Shown here piece by piece: positions 1 to 8,716 of a DNA stretch of 64,000 nt. The first letter of the stretch is position 1. Every line of letters starts with the position of its first letter. Position numbers and translations under genes: made by a program. This stretch comes from Brachybacterium fresconis (lineage in GTDB: Bacteria > Actinomycetota > Actinomycetes > Actinomycetales > Dermabacteraceae): contig NZ_JAGIOC010000001.1 in the NCBI RefSeq assembly GCF_017876515.1, positions 744,001 through 808,000 on the forward strand. Direction: 5' to 3'. The notes below the pieces were generated by a model. The model worked only from the letters and a program-made list of their open reading frames with translations. It did not search any database and was not told where the DNA came from.

Positions 1-1014
1 GTAGACCGACTCCGAGATCGCCGCACGATCCAGGAGATCGGCGGCGGCCTGGCGGACGGCCTGCGACTTGGCCGGATCGGCGTTGTCGGTCTTGGTGCCG
101 TAGGGCATCGTGGCGAAGTTGAACACGATGTAGCGGATCTCGCCGCCGGGGCCCTCGTGCACGGTCACTGCGTCCTTCGTCGAGAGGTCCTCGATGGCGG
201 TGGCGGACAGCGAGCGCCACACGCAGTCGATGTTGCCCTCCTGGATGTCCAGCCTCATATTGCTCTGGTCGGCGTAGTAGGACATCGACACCTTCTGCGT
301 GGCAGGTGCGCCGAAGATGCCCTTGTAACCGTCGAAGGCCTGGTAGGAGACCAGATCGTTGATCTTCCAGCTGGTGATCTGGTAGGGGCCGCAGAACGCG
401 CCGCCGTCGACGATGTCGTTGTCGGAAAGCACCTCGTCGGCGGGGAAGACGTCGGCGTCGACGATGGGTCCGGCCGGGCTGCACAGCACGTACGGGAAGG
501 TCTGGTCGTTGGGCTCGGTCAGGTGGAACTCGACGGTGAGGTCGTCGACGGCCACGACCTCCTCGAGGTTCCCCAGCAGGCTCGAGGGACCGTTGGGATC
601 GGCGATCTTCAGCTGCCGGTCGAAGGTGTGCTTGACGTCCTCGCTGGTCAGCTCGTTGCCATTGGCGAAGGTCAGGCCCTCCTGGAGCGTGACGGTGTAG
701 ACGTTCTCGCTGGTGAACTCCCCGGACTCGGCGAGGTCGGGCTCGGGCTTGCCGTCCTCGGAGCCGATGGACGTGCCCATCAGGTAGCCGTAGCACTGGG
801 TCCACACCGTCGAGGACCCGTTGTCGTAGGCGGCCGCCGGATCCAGGGCGGTGACCTTGTCGGTGGTGCCGACGGTGAGGGCGCCCGACCCGTCGCCGCC
901 ACCGCTGCCGCCGCCGTCGTCCGCGGTCTTCGCGCAGGCGGACAGCAGGACGGGGACCCCCGCCATGGACAGCAGCACTGCCCGTCGCCTCGGGGTGAAA
1001 GCGGCATCGAACAT
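1..1014 (-). CDS. Peptide/nickel-type ABC transporter substrate-binding lipoprotein (C-terminus beyond window)
   Basis: The minus frame is open from an ATG at 1014 to the window edge, giving 338 residues without a stop. It begins with an Arg-rich n-region (TPRRR), a hydrophobic stretch and a lipobox LLSAC, so it should be an exported, lipid-anchored protein. The mature part has the family-5 solute-binding pattern: a Gly/Ser linker, then LTVGTTDKVTALDPAAAYDN, then segments such as LTFANGNELTSEDVKHTFDR. This family delivers oligopeptides or similar solutes to an inner-membrane ABC importer. A GGAGG ribosome site lies just upstream of the ATG. The permease and ATPase genes would be expected downstream on the minus strand, outside the window. 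The exact substrate cannot be read from sequence. Confidence 0.88.
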   Translation of the reverse strand, partial: MFDAAFTPRRRAVLLSMAGVPVLLSACAKTADDGGGSGGGDGSGALTVGTTDKVTALDPAAAYDNGSSTVWTQCYGYLMGTSIGSEDGKPEPDLAESGEFTSENVYTVTLQEGLTFANGNELTSEDVKHTFDRQLKIADPNGPSSLLGNLEEVVAVDDLTVEFHLTEPNDQTFPYVLCSPAGPIVDADVFPADEVLSDNDIVDGGAFCGPYQITSWKINDLVSYQAFDGYKGIFGAPATQKVSMSYYADQSNMRLDIQEGNIDCVWRSLSATAIEDLSTKDAVTVHEGPGGEIRYIVFNFATMPYGTKTDNADPAKSQAVRQAAADLLDRAAISESVY

Positions 1015-1086
1015 GGGGTTCCTCCAGGGGTGAAGCGGTCCGCGGGATCACGGCTCTGTGAGGCGCCGGCGGTTGCTTGTGACGTG

Positions 1087-1100
1087 ACGCACCGGTGCGT
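1087..1100. promoter_or_regulatory. 14-bp perfect palindrome upstream of the lipoprotein gene
   Basis: ACGCACCGGTGCGT is a perfect palindrome lying 73 bp upstream of the lipoprotein start at 1014. The gap 1015-1396 contains no other gene; it separates the lipoprotein gene (minus) from the lactonase gene (plus). A palindrome in this position is a reasonable operator candidate, but G/C-rich palindromes also occur by chance. No regulator gene is adjacent. Confidence 0.3.
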
Positions 1101-1396
1101 GTGCCCTGAAACGTAGCAGTGACACGCAGGAGCATCGAATCCCTGGAGGGCATCCGCTGACCTGTGACGGAAACGTTATCCGACCGCTCGGATGGGCCGG
1201 CCGGCCTTCCCTGCCGTCCGACGACCACCGTCCCTGCCGCTCGATGCCCGCCTGACGCGCCGTCCTTCGCCCCGCCCGACTCGTCGTCCGACACGCCGGT
1301 CCGGACGTGCAGACTTCCCCGATGCGGTGCGGAGACGTCTCGGATCGGGAGAATGGGCAGGGCGAACCGAGCCGAGGACGACCCGAGGAGACCCCC

Positions 1397-2335
1397 GTGA
1401 CCGATCACCGCTCCACCCTGCTGGCCGATGGCGCCTCTGTCGAGCAGGTGGCCACCGGCGCCACCTGGGCCGAGGGTCCGGTGTGGATCCCGGGTCGCCG
1501 TGCAGTGCGCTTCAGCGACATCCACGACGACCGGATCCTGGAGTACTCCGAGCAGAGCGGGGAGCTGACGGTGTTCAGCGCTGCCGCCGAGTACACCAAC
1601 GGGCGCACCCTGGACCTCGCCGGGCACGTCGTGGAGTGCTCCCACGGCCGCCGCGCGATCCAGCGCGACACCGCCGTCGGCCCCGGACGCCCTCCCGCGC
1701 CGACCACGCTCGTGGACCGCTTCGGACCCCACCGCCTGAACTCCCCCAACGATGTGGTCGTCGCCTCCGACGGGGCGATCTGGTTCACCGACCCCGCCTA
1801 CGGCATCAAGCGACCCGTCGAGGGGCATGCCGGCGAGGAGGAGTACGGCGACCGCTACGTGTTCCGCTACGACGAGGCCGCCGACACCCTCACCCCGGTG
1901 GTGATCGACGTGGAGGCGCCCAACGGGCTGGCCTTCTCCCCCGACGAGTCGCTGCTGTACGTCGCCGACTCCTCGCTCTCACCCGCCGACGAGTCCGACC
2001 CGTTCCCCGATCGTCCTCACGGCCATGCGATCCACGTGTACGACGTCGTCGACGGGCGGCAGGCGAAGAACGGCCGCATCCTCACGGAGGTCTCCCCCGG
2101 ATTGCCCGACGGGATCCGGGTGGACGTCGAGGGGCGGATCTGGAGCTCGAGCCTGTCCGAGGTGCAGGTCTTCGCCCCCACCGGCGAGCGCCTGCTGGAC
2201 CTGCCGGTGCCGGAGAAGACGGCGAACCTGTGCTTCGGCGGCGACGACGGGCACACGCTCTACGTGGTCGCGAGCACGAGCCTGTACCGGATCCGCACCA
2301 CGACGCGGGATGCGGTGGCCCTCGCGCGCTCCTGA
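1397..2335 (+). CDS. SMP-30/gluconolactonase-family protein
   Basis: A 312-residue protein of the SMP-30/gluconolactonase/LRE family, a six-bladed beta-propeller with a divalent metal site that usually hydrolyses sugar lactones. Family signatures include WAEGPVWIP near the start, FSDIHDDRILEY, the central HRLNSPNDVVVASDGAIWFTD (metal-site Asn/Asp region) and GLAFSPDESLLYVADS. The GTG at 1397 is chosen because GAGGAG lies 7-12 bp upstream; an in-frame ATG at 1307 would add 30 non-conserved, low-complexity residues. It stands alone and converges on the next gene. The substrate is not determined. Confidence 0.85.
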   Translation: MTDHRSTLLADGASVEQVATGATWAEGPVWIPGRRAVRFSDIHDDRILEYSEQSGELTVFSAAAEYTNGRTLDLAGHVVECSHGRRAIQRDTAVGPGRPPAPTTLVDRFGPHRLNSPNDVVVASDGAIWFTDPAYGIKRPVEGHAGEEEYGDRYVFRYDEAADTLTPVVIDVEAPNGLAFSPDESLLYVADSSLSPADESDPFPDRPHGHAIHVYDVVDGRQAKNGRILTEVSPGLPDGIRVDVEGRIWSSSLSEVQVFAPTGERLLDLPVPEKTANLCFGGDDGHTLYVVASTSLYRIRTTTRDAVALARS

Positions 2336-2393
2336 CAGCTTTTATCGGTTGTGTCTGTCGATACAGCAGAAAGCGACGTGGATGCGTCCCCGA

Positions 2394-3359
2394 TCAGCCC
2401 GGCAGCTCGTTCCACCACCGCAGCACCCGCAGCGCCTGCAGGGTCAGCCAGGGAGAGGGCTCGCCCAGCGGGACGTCGATCTCGAACCACACCTGGCCGG
2501 GCAGGACCTTCTGCTGGAGCCAGGTGCCGTCGCTCTGCTGCGCCTCGCGGACCATCTCGACCGCCTCGGCCATCCGCGGATCTCGTCGGCCCGCGAGGCG
2601 GAAGTGGTCCAGCGCCCGCAGCGCGGAATAGATGTGGCGCGGCGGGTAGAGGAAGTGATCCACCCAGGGTCCGAGGAGCTCCCCGGTGCTCAGGCGCCGG
2701 GTCAGGTGCCGCTCGAGCAGGTACTCCTCCCCCGACGCGCGCGCCGCGCGGGTGGCCTCGGTGCCGCCGGTGGCCTGCTCGTGGATCAGCAGGGCGCGCA
2801 GAGCGTTGAGCGTGGAGTGGACGCTCGAGCGCACCGAGCCGTTCACCCACTCGCAGTTCCAGCCGCCGTCGGGCTGGAGATGCTCGACGAACCAGGTCGC
2901 GAGATCCTCGACGTCGGCCCCGAGCCAGAGCCCGTTGGCCAGCGTCATCGCATTGATGCAGCAGTCGACCTCGCCGCCCCAGTACGGCAGGCTGCGGTCG
3001 TGCTCCCAATGGGAGTTCTTCGCCAGCAGCGCAGCGGTGTCGCGCTCGATCAGCGGCGCCGCGTCCATCCCCCACTCGCGCAGGGTGGTCAGCGTCCAGG
3101 TGGTCGCGGTCCAGGGCTGGCCGGGCAGGGTGCTGCTCTCGGGGTCCTCGAGGAATCCGGCCGGGAAGAACGCGCCGCCTGCCCACTGCCCGTCGGGGTC
3201 CTGCCGCTCCAGCAGGGCGGCCCCGAATCCCTCGTGGGGGATCCGGGCACGGGTGGCCTCCCACCGCTCGGTCGGGGCGTCGAGCAGGTCGCGCTCGACC
3301 TGCCAGCGCAGCGCGGGGTCGGTGTCCAGGAGCCAGGAGATGACGTCGGTGGGTGCCAT
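2394..3359 (-). CDS. Squalene/prenyltransferase-type alpha-alpha barrel protein
   Basis: A 321-residue cytosolic protein rich in repeats of the terpene-cyclase/prenyltransferase barrel type: GQWAGGAFFP, GGWNCEWVNGS, SDGTWLQQ, and a WQVERDLL start. Proteins of this kind in actinobacteria are often labelled squalene cyclase, but the polycyclase DxDD motif is not visible, so it is probably not a true cyclase. The ATG at 3359 begins MAPTDVISWLL, where similarity-like content begins; an upstream ATG at 3395 is less likely. It converges on the lactonase gene with 58 bp between stops. Function unknown. Confidence 0.7.
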   Translation of the reverse strand: MAPTDVISWLLDTDPALRWQVERDLLDAPTERWEATRARIPHEGFGAALLERQDPDGQWAGGAFFPAGFLEDPESSTLPGQPWTATTWTLTTLREWGMDAAPLIERDTAALLAKNSHWEHDRSLPYWGGEVDCCINAMTLANGLWLGADVEDLATWFVEHLQPDGGWNCEWVNGSVRSSVHSTLNALRALLIHEQATGGTEATRAARASGEEYLLERHLTRRLSTGELLGPWVDHFLYPPRHIYSALRALDHFRLAGRRDPRMAEAVEMVREAQQSDGTWLQQKVLPGQVWFEIDVPLGEPSPWLTLQALRVLRWWNELPG

Positions 3360-3481
3360 GGGGTGATCTTCGCATCGCGTCCGGAGAGCTGTCACGGCGT
3401 ACTCGGGCGACGCGGAGGTTCGTCCCCCAGGATTCGTCCCGTGCCCGGCGCCCCGGGCGCGCCCCGACCGGAAGGACTCTC

Positions 3482-4327
3482 ATGAGCACCTTCGACCGAC
3501 TGGCCGGCATGGCCCGCAAGGCCCTCGACTCGAGGACGACTTCCTCCCGCGACGCGGGAACGCGACCTGGTGCACGATCAGGGGCGGGATCCGGCGGGAG
3601 CTCCGACTGGCGCTCGATGGTCCGCCGCGCCTCCGATGCGATCACGGGCGAGAGCGACCAGCGCTCCGGCCCGGCTCCGTCGGCCGCGGCATCCGGACCC
3701 GCACCGTCGGCGGCGTCCGAGGAGGACCGTCGTGCGATCGCCCGCTACGACTACCTGGTGCGCACCGCGGCGCCCGACCAGCTCGAGCGCGTCCACCGCG
3801 AGGCCTTCGAGCGCCTGACCCCTCAGCAGCGCACCCAGTTGACCGCCTCGATGCGTTCCGAGCTGCCCGAGCCCGAGCGGCCCCGCACGGACGCCCCGGA
3901 CGACCTCGCCCGGTCCGCGACCCGGCTCGGCGCTATGGACCCTCGACGGCTCACGGGCTTGCTGGGGCGTTCCGGACGCTCCCGGTCCGGTGCCGGAGCA
4001 ACCGGCGCCGGGGCCCTCGGTGTCGGGGCGGTCGGCGCAGCCGGCGGGCTGCTCGGCGTCGTGGCCGGTGGTGCGATCGCCACCGGGGTCGGAGGCTCCC
4101 TGCTGCAGGAGGCCGTCGCCTCGGGCATCGACGTCGACTCCCTCACCGCAGGCCTGGAGGCGGATCTGGGCGGACTGACCGAAGGGCTCGAGGGCCTTGC
4201 GAGCGCCGAGGACGCCGAGGGTCTTGCCGACGGAGTCGGCGGCGGCATCTCGGATGCCGGGGACAGAGTCTCCGGCATCGGCGAGAAGTTCTCCGACATC
4301 GGGGTCGGAGACCTCTTCAACCGCTGA
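3482..4327 (+). CDS. Hypothetical protein with Gly-rich hydrophobic centre
   Basis: A 281-residue protein. The N-terminal half is Ser/Arg/Pro-rich and probably disordered; residues about 80-130 form a helical region (YDYLVRTAAPDQLERVHREAF, then LTPQQRTQL). Next comes a Gly/Ala-rich hydrophobic stretch around residues 165-210 that could insert in a membrane or pack as glycine-zipper helices, and an acidic Gly-rich tail. I do not recognise a catalytic family. The ATG at 3482 follows GAAGGACTCTC. The gene is convergent with the DoxX gene. Similar orphan proteins occur in related actinobacteria, but no role is known to me. Confidence 0.6.
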   Translation: MSTFDRLAGMARKALDSRTTSSRDAGTRPGARSGAGSGGSSDWRSMVRRASDAITGESDQRSGPAPSAAASGPAPSAASEEDRRAIARYDYLVRTAAPDQLERVHREAFERLTPQQRTQLTASMRSELPEPERPRTDAPDDLARSATRLGAMDPRRLTGLLGRSGRSRSGAGATGAGALGVGAVGAAGGLLGVVAGGAIATGVGGSLLQEAVASGIDVDSLTAGLEADLGGLTEGLEGLASAEDAEGLADGVGGGISDAGDRVSGIGEKFSDIGVGDLFNR

Positions 4328-4337
4328 TCAGAGCTCG

Positions 4338-4712
4338 TCAGAGCGGGACCGGGCCGAAGCGGGACCAGGCCACGAAGACGGAGACGATCGCGAGGACGAT
4401 GGAGGGCAGCGCCTTGGCCAACCCGTCGCCGCGGCGGATGTGCACGAGGGCCGCGAAGACCATGGTGATCGCGAGCCCTGCGGCGGCCAGCGCCACCAGG
4501 ACCGGCAGGACGCCGGTGACGGCGGGAAGTATCAGGCCGAAGGCGCCGAGGATCTCGAGCACGCCGATCCCGAGGATCACGCTGTGCGGGAAGTCCTCGA
4601 CGTACGGGGTGCGCTCGATCTGCTGGTCTCGTGCGGTCAGGAGCTTCGCGGCACCCGACGCGGCGAACACCGCGGCGAGCACGAAGGCGAAGATCCACAG
4701 GAGCATGTTCAT
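4338..4712 (-). CDS. DoxX-family membrane protein
   Basis: A 124-residue protein with four hydrophobic segments. The first contains the DoxX-like AASGAAKLL motif and is followed by GIGVLEILGAFGLILP. DoxX-family proteins are small inner-membrane proteins linked in some organisms to redox stress or terminal oxidases; the role here is unknown. The start at 4712 is set by AGGAGG seven bases upstream of MNMLLW. The stop lies 10 bp from the stop of the convergent hypothetical gene. Confidence 0.75.
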   Translation of the reverse strand: MNMLLWIFAFVLAAVFAASGAAKLLTARDQQIERTPYVEDFPHSVILGIGVLEILGAFGLILPAVTGVLPVLVALAAAGLAITMVFAALVHIRRGDGLAKALPSIVLAIVSVFVAWSRFGPVPL

Positions 4713-4850
4713 GACAGCGCCTCCTTCATCGGGAACTCGAGTATCTCTCGTCGCGGTGCGCTCTGTCACACGAACGGGACTGCGACCTGGCGGGAGAGCT
4801 GGTCGGTGACCTCACGGGCGGACGTGCCGACGAGCTGACCGATCAGTCAG

Positions 4851-4902
4851 CCGGTCCAGTCCGTCGGCCCGGTCAGTCCGTCAGCCCGGTCAGTCCGTCG
4901 GC
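4851..4902. repeat. Three tandem 17-18-bp repeats at the 3' end of the NYN gene
   Basis: Three back-to-back copies of CCGGTCAGTCCGTCGGC occur at 4851-4868 (one extra C), 4869-4885 (one change) and 4886-4902. The stop codon of the NYN gene (4890-4892) lies in the last copy, so the outer copies are in its 3' untranslated region. This looks like slippage-derived sequence; no hairpin is evident. Confidence 0.7.
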
Positions 4903-5873
4903 CGCACCAGGCGGTCGTGGCCCGACTCCTCCAGCTCCGCGATATCGGAATGGGCCTTGAGGAAGGCGGAGAAGGTGCGGAAGCCGAGGGCCTTCTCGCT
5001 GAACGAGGGGTCCATGCGGCGCATGTGCGACTTCACGGCGGAGCTGTGCAACCACTCGCTGTCGCCGCGACCGCCGAGCTGCAGGGCGCGCTGGAGCAGA
5101 CGCGTGGCCGCTTCACCGGGATCCTCGGTGATCTCTTCGTCGTCCGCCTCGTCGACCGTCTCGTCGGCCGCCCCGTCGGCGTTCTCGGAGGGGTCGGAGG
5201 GCCCGGCCCCTCCGCCGCTGGAGCGTGAGCCTCTGCCCCGCCCGCGACCGTCGGAGTCCCCCGTGCCCTGCCCGCGCCGGGACCGGGTGGATGCTGCCGG
5301 CTCGGGCCGCTCGATGCCGGGGAGGTTGTCATAGGACTCGAACTCGTCGCAGGCCGCGGCCAGGGACTTCGCCGTCGAACCCGCTACCCCGATGCCGATC
5401 ACGTAGCGTCCCAGGCGCCGGCAGCGCTGGGCGAGCGGCACGTAGTCGGAGTCCCCGCCGACGATCACCACGTGGGTGAGGTCGGGGATGCGGAACATGT
5501 CCTCGACGGTGTCCACGGCCAGGCGGATGTCCGCCCCGTTCTTCGCGTAGGCGGCAGCGGGGAAGAGCTGGACCAGGTCCACGGCGCGGGCGACCAGCTG
5601 CGAGCGATAGTCGGCGTTGACGGGCGCGGACCAGTCGGCGTAGGCGCGGGTGAGCATGAGAGAGCCGAAGGAGGCGGCGTAGTCGATCACCGCGCCGACG
5701 TCGACCGTCGCCGCGGCGAGGCGTTCGGCGACCCCGGGGGCCGACGGGTCCTCGGCGATCTTCTGGCGGTCCCGGCTGTAGGCGTTGCGTCCGTGCACGC
5801 GGTCGTACCAGGACATGACGATGTTGTCGAAGTCGAGGTAGACGGCGACGCGGGGATCGGTGGGTTCAGCCAT
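4890..5873 (-). CDS. NYN-domain protein with C-terminal LOTUS/OST-HTH-like domain
   Basis: A 327-residue protein. Residues about 8-170 form an NYN (PIN-like) nuclease domain with its acidic residues visible: VAVYLDFDNI, GADIRLAVD and VVIVGGDSDYVPL. A Gly/Ser/Glu/Asp-rich linker of about 80 residues follows, and the C-terminal 80 residues (ATRLLQRALQL to FSAFLKAHSDI) resemble an OST-HTH/LOTUS RNA-binding domain. This architecture is known in bacteria and suggests an RNA-processing or RNA-decay enzyme in the cytoplasm. The ATG at 5873 begins MAEPTDPRVAVYLD; the open frame continues upstream to 6179, but that part translates the tandem repeat and is probably not coding. Confidence 0.85.
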   Translation of the reverse strand: MAEPTDPRVAVYLDFDNIVMSWYDRVHGRNAYSRDRQKIAEDPSAPGVAERLAAATVDVGAVIDYAASFGSLMLTRAYADWSAPVNADYRSQLVARAVDLVQLFPAAAYAKNGADIRLAVDTVEDMFRIPDLTHVVIVGGDSDYVPLAQRCRRLGRYVIGIGVAGSTAKSLAAACDEFESYDNLPGIERPEPAASTRSRRGQGTGDSDGRGRGRGSRSSGGGAGPSDPSENADGAADETVDEADDEEITEDPGEAATRLLQRALQLGGRGDSEWLHSSAVKSHMRRMDPSFSEKALGFRTFSAFLKAHSDIAELEESGHDRLVRPTD

Positions 5874-5952
5874 GGCACCAGTCTGCCCCCGCGAGCGGGT
5901 GTGATGGCGGAGCGCCGGTCGTGCGGGTGTCGGACGGGCGGCGACGGGGGCG

Positions 5953-6020
5953 TCGGGCACATGACGGAGCGAGCGCCGGACGGGAGCTTCGGGCACATGG
6001 CAGAGCGAGCGCCGGACGGG
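5953..6020. repeat. Tandem duplication upstream of the NYN gene
   Basis: Two 32-bp copies starting TCGGGCACATG and ending AGCGCCGGACGGG lie at 5953-5984 and 5989-6020, with a 36-bp period and two mismatches. They sit 80-150 bp upstream of the NYN start. They could be a slippage product or paired binding sites for a regulator; nothing in the sequence decides this. Confidence 0.7.
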
Positions 6021-6436
6021 CGGCGGCGTGGGTGTCACGCGCATGGCGGTCCGGGAGTCGGACGGGCGAAATCCCCCGGAGCTGCGGGGAATCCGACACG
6101 CAGATACCCCTGATGCGCGTAGGAGAAGATCAATCTTCACATCACCACGACATACATTCCTGCGCACCCATTGCACCATATCCAGGTGACATTCTAGAGC
6201 TCGTCATCGTCGAGCTCCAGGAGGCTCCTTCGCACCCTCGTCGCACGGTGCCTCGGCGCCTCGGCGCCTCCGGTGCGACCGTCCCCATCGTCCGACGTCA
6301 CGATCCCCGGACGGAGCAAGCCCGTCGCACCAGCTCACCTCCCTCGATCCTGCCGCACGAGCACTCGCCCGCAGGCGTCACCACGCACGAGTGCGGACCG
6401 GACGCGCATCCCTTCCGTCAACCCGATCACGGTAAT

Positions 6437-6542
6437 TGTGGACAACTCATGACGGTGGAGGAACGATTCATCCTTCCTCCACAGGCACCCTTTTTCCACA
6501 TCCTGTGGATACTCTTCGGGAACATCCCCCACTTTGTCCACA
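6437..6542. promoter_or_regulatory. Cluster of DnaA-box-like motifs in an AT-richer gap before the HNH gene
   Basis: The non-coding stretch 6115-6636 is clearly AT-richer than its surroundings. It holds TGTGGACAA at 6437-6445 (reverse of TTGTCCACA), TTTTCCACA at 6492-6500, TGTGGATAC at 6504-6512 and TTGTCCACA at 6534-6542, plus a partial CCTCCACA around 6477. TTGTCCACA is the actinobacterial DnaA-box consensus. The dnaA, dnaN and gyr genes are absent, so this is not the chromosomal origin. It directly precedes the DUF222-HNH gene and may be part of its promoter or a DnaA-titration site. Confidence 0.55.
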
Positions 6543-6636
6543 ACTCTTCTTTTTATGGGCGTCGAACGGTAGGGTCGAGTCATATCGAATGCACATCCGA
6601 GAGCAGGGAAGCCCGGACGGGAAGGAGGTAAGGGTC

Positions 6637-8238
6637 ATGAGCGCGATCGTGAGCGCCCCGTCGGCCGATGGGGACGACGAACTGGATGGCTTCGACGCCT
6701 CGGATCTCGCCTTCCTCGCCTCCCTCCCCCAGCGCCTCCGTCAGGTCGGCGCCCATAAGCCCTTGACCCGGGAAGACCTGCCCACGCGCGGGAAGAGCAC
6801 GAAGGCTCCCCGGCTCAGCGACGCCACACAGCTCGCCTGGGACGCCGAGACGAGCAGCGCTCGTGCCCTGGCCTCCCGGTACCGCGCTGTGGCGGCCCTG
6901 TACACCTGCGAGGCGGAGGGCGATGAGTCCTGCGACCAGGAGGATCTCGACACGATCCGGACCGCTCTCGCCCTGCGGGTGACCGATGGCGCAGCCCGCT
7001 GGGAGCTGCGCACCGCCCGCCAGGCCGTCGACCAGTTCCCCCGCACTCTGGAGCGACTGGAGTCCGGGCGCTTCCCCTCGACGTGGTTCACGCGGATGCT
7101 GCGGACGGCCCAGAACCTGAGCGACGAATCGCGACGCAAGATCGACGTGGCGATCGCGACGTGGTCCGTGGACATCACCGCTGAGCGCTTCATCACCCTG
7201 CTCAATGCCCTCGTCCAACTCATGGGACAACGCGAGGAGGATGCGGAGGAGGAGCCGCCGGAGCCCGTGCGCACGGTGGAGCTCGCCCCAGATGCCGTCC
7301 CGGGGAACGGTTCGATCACCTTCCGTGGCCCGATCCCGGAGATTCTCGCCTATTGGAAGAGGTTGGATGAGGCCGGTCGCGCGCTCCGGTCCGAGCAGCG
7401 CAGAGCACTCCGCGAGGGCACCGAGATCCCCTTCGACATCGACGAGATCGCCGCCCGGACGGGTCGCCCGGTCCCGCTCGACCGATTGCGCTTCGAGCTT
7501 GCGCTGCAGGCGCCCTTCGACACGGACGGTGTGCACGTGCCCGCGGAGCGGTTCCGCCTCAACATCACGGTGCCGATGCTGACTCTGCTCGGTGCCTCGG
7601 ACGCCCCGGGCATGGTCGAGGGTCGCTCCCCCGTCCCGCCGCGGATGGCACGCTCCCTCGCGGGCGCCGAGAACACCTGGTACCGCGTGCTCACCGATCC
7701 CGGCACCGGCGCCTTCCTGCCGTGTCCCGCCCAGAAGTACCACCCGGACAGATCCATGCTCGAGCACCTGCGGCTGCGGAACGCGACCTGCGCCGTGCCG
7801 GGCTGCACCCGCTCCACCTCGTGGGCCTCGGAGGCCGATCACATCGAGGAGTACGACCACGTGGACCCCACCCGGGGCGGCCTCACCGAGGTCGAGAACC
7901 TGCACCTGCTGTGCTGGAGGCACCACGTCCAGAAGACCCAGGGCCTGCTCGATCCCGACCGACTGCCGAGCAACGGCACCGGCCCGGGACGCACCCGGTG
8001 GGCCGTCGGCCGGTCCGGGGACCACACGATCACCACCGACGACGTCGACCTCGCCACCCGCATCGCGGTGCGGGAGCTAGAGCGCATCTGGGAGCACCAT
8101 CAGGCTCGGAAGAGCTCCCGACCTTCGGCCTCCCCACCCGAGACGCCTCCGGCAGAACCTCCGACGCCCCCGCCGCCCGCGGCGCCGCCGGAGATCCCGC
8201 CCGGGCCGTGGGACCCGGATGATCCCCCGCCGTTCTGA
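6637..8238 (+). CDS. DUF222 and HNH endonuclease domain protein (13E12 repeat family)
   Basis: A 533-residue protein with the two-domain layout of this actinobacterial family. Residues about 50-330 form the helical DUF222 domain (LASRYRAVAALYTCEAEG, RTARQAVDQFPRTLERL, WFTRMLRTAQNL). Residues about 375-445 form an HNH nuclease with CAVPGCTRS, EADHIEEYDH and ENLHLLCWRHHVQKT. The C-terminal 60 residues are Pro-rich and likely disordered. These proteins are common, multi-copy and poorly understood; a mobile or DNA-repair role has been suggested. The ATG at 6637 follows GAAGGAGG. The DnaA-box-like cluster lies about 100-200 bp upstream. Confidence 0.92.
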   Translation: MSAIVSAPSADGDDELDGFDASDLAFLASLPQRLRQVGAHKPLTREDLPTRGKSTKAPRLSDATQLAWDAETSSARALASRYRAVAALYTCEAEGDESCDQEDLDTIRTALALRVTDGAARWELRTARQAVDQFPRTLERLESGRFPSTWFTRMLRTAQNLSDESRRKIDVAIATWSVDITAERFITLLNALVQLMGQREEDAEEEPPEPVRTVELAPDAVPGNGSITFRGPIPEILAYWKRLDEAGRALRSEQRRALREGTEIPFDIDEIAARTGRPVPLDRLRFELALQAPFDTDGVHVPAERFRLNITVPMLTLLGASDAPGMVEGRSPVPPRMARSLAGAENTWYRVLTDPGTGAFLPCPAQKYHPDRSMLEHLRLRNATCAVPGCTRSTSWASEADHIEEYDHVDPTRGGLTEVENLHLLCWRHHVQKTQGLLDPDRLPSNGTGPGRTRWAVGRSGDHTITTDDVDLATRIAVRELERIWEHHQARKSSRPSASPPETPPAEPPTPPPPAAPPEIPPGPWDPDDPPPF

Positions 8239-8290
8239 TCGGTATCACCCGACCCCGGGGCGTTCCTGCGCGCTCCGGGGCACGAGTGCG

Positions 8291-8629
8291 TCAGCGGCGC
8301 TGGATCTGCAGCGATCGGCGGCGCCGGTGCACGGTGAGGTATTCGAGTCCATCGTCCCCGGCGCGGAAGCCGCGCACCGTGCGGCGGGGCAGGAGCGCGA
8401 CGTCCCCGGGCCGCAGGGGCTCTTCGGCGTCCTCGGTGACCAGAGTCCCGCTGCCGCTGACCACATGGATCAGCGTGTCCACCTCGGCACCGACATGGGG
8501 GTCGATCCCGTCCCCGGCGGGCAGGCGGATCAGATTCGAATCCAGCTCGCGCTCCGGCTCCACGATGGACCACGCGGCACCGCGGCGCGGCTGCTCAGGC
8601 AGGTCAGAGGTATTGGTCAGGACAGGCAT
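8291..8629 (-). CDS. Small cupin-domain protein
   Basis: A 112-residue single-domain cupin. Motif 1 is seen as HVGAEVDTLIHVVSGSGTLV, with the first metal His shown and Glu/Asp nearby, and motif 2 as LRPGDVALLPRRTVRGFRAG. The usual metal His in motif 2 is replaced (RRTVRGF), so metal binding is uncertain. Small cupins of this type may bind small molecules or act as isomerases or dioxygenases; no substrate can be assigned. It converges on the HNH gene and lies downstream of the LysR gene on the same strand, 87 bp away, so it may be co-transcribed. Confidence 0.75.
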   Translation of the reverse strand: MPVLTNTSDLPEQPRRGAAWSIVEPERELDSNLIRLPAGDGIDPHVGAEVDTLIHVVSGSGTLVTEDAEEPLRPGDVALLPRRTVRGFRAGDDGLEYLTVHRRRRSLQIQRR

Positions 8630-8716
8630 GTCGTCGGCTCCCGGTTCTCGATGTCGCCTTCGAACGTACCCGCTCCGGGGCCCCGGACGTGGCGGCGAAA
8701 AGGGTCCTCGGTGCGC

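Noticed and set aside
2394-3359. True squalene-hopene cyclase
   Set aside because: Only 321 residues and no visible DxDD catalytic motif; the fold may be shared but the activity is not supported.
5874-6179. N-terminal extension of the NYN protein
   Set aside because: It translates the tandem repeat and lacks conservation; MAEPTDPRVAVYLD at 5873 is the natural start.
6437-6542. Chromosomal replication origin
   Set aside because: Box cluster is small and none of dnaA, dnaN, recF, gyrB or rpmH is near; kept only as a regulatory or titration site.
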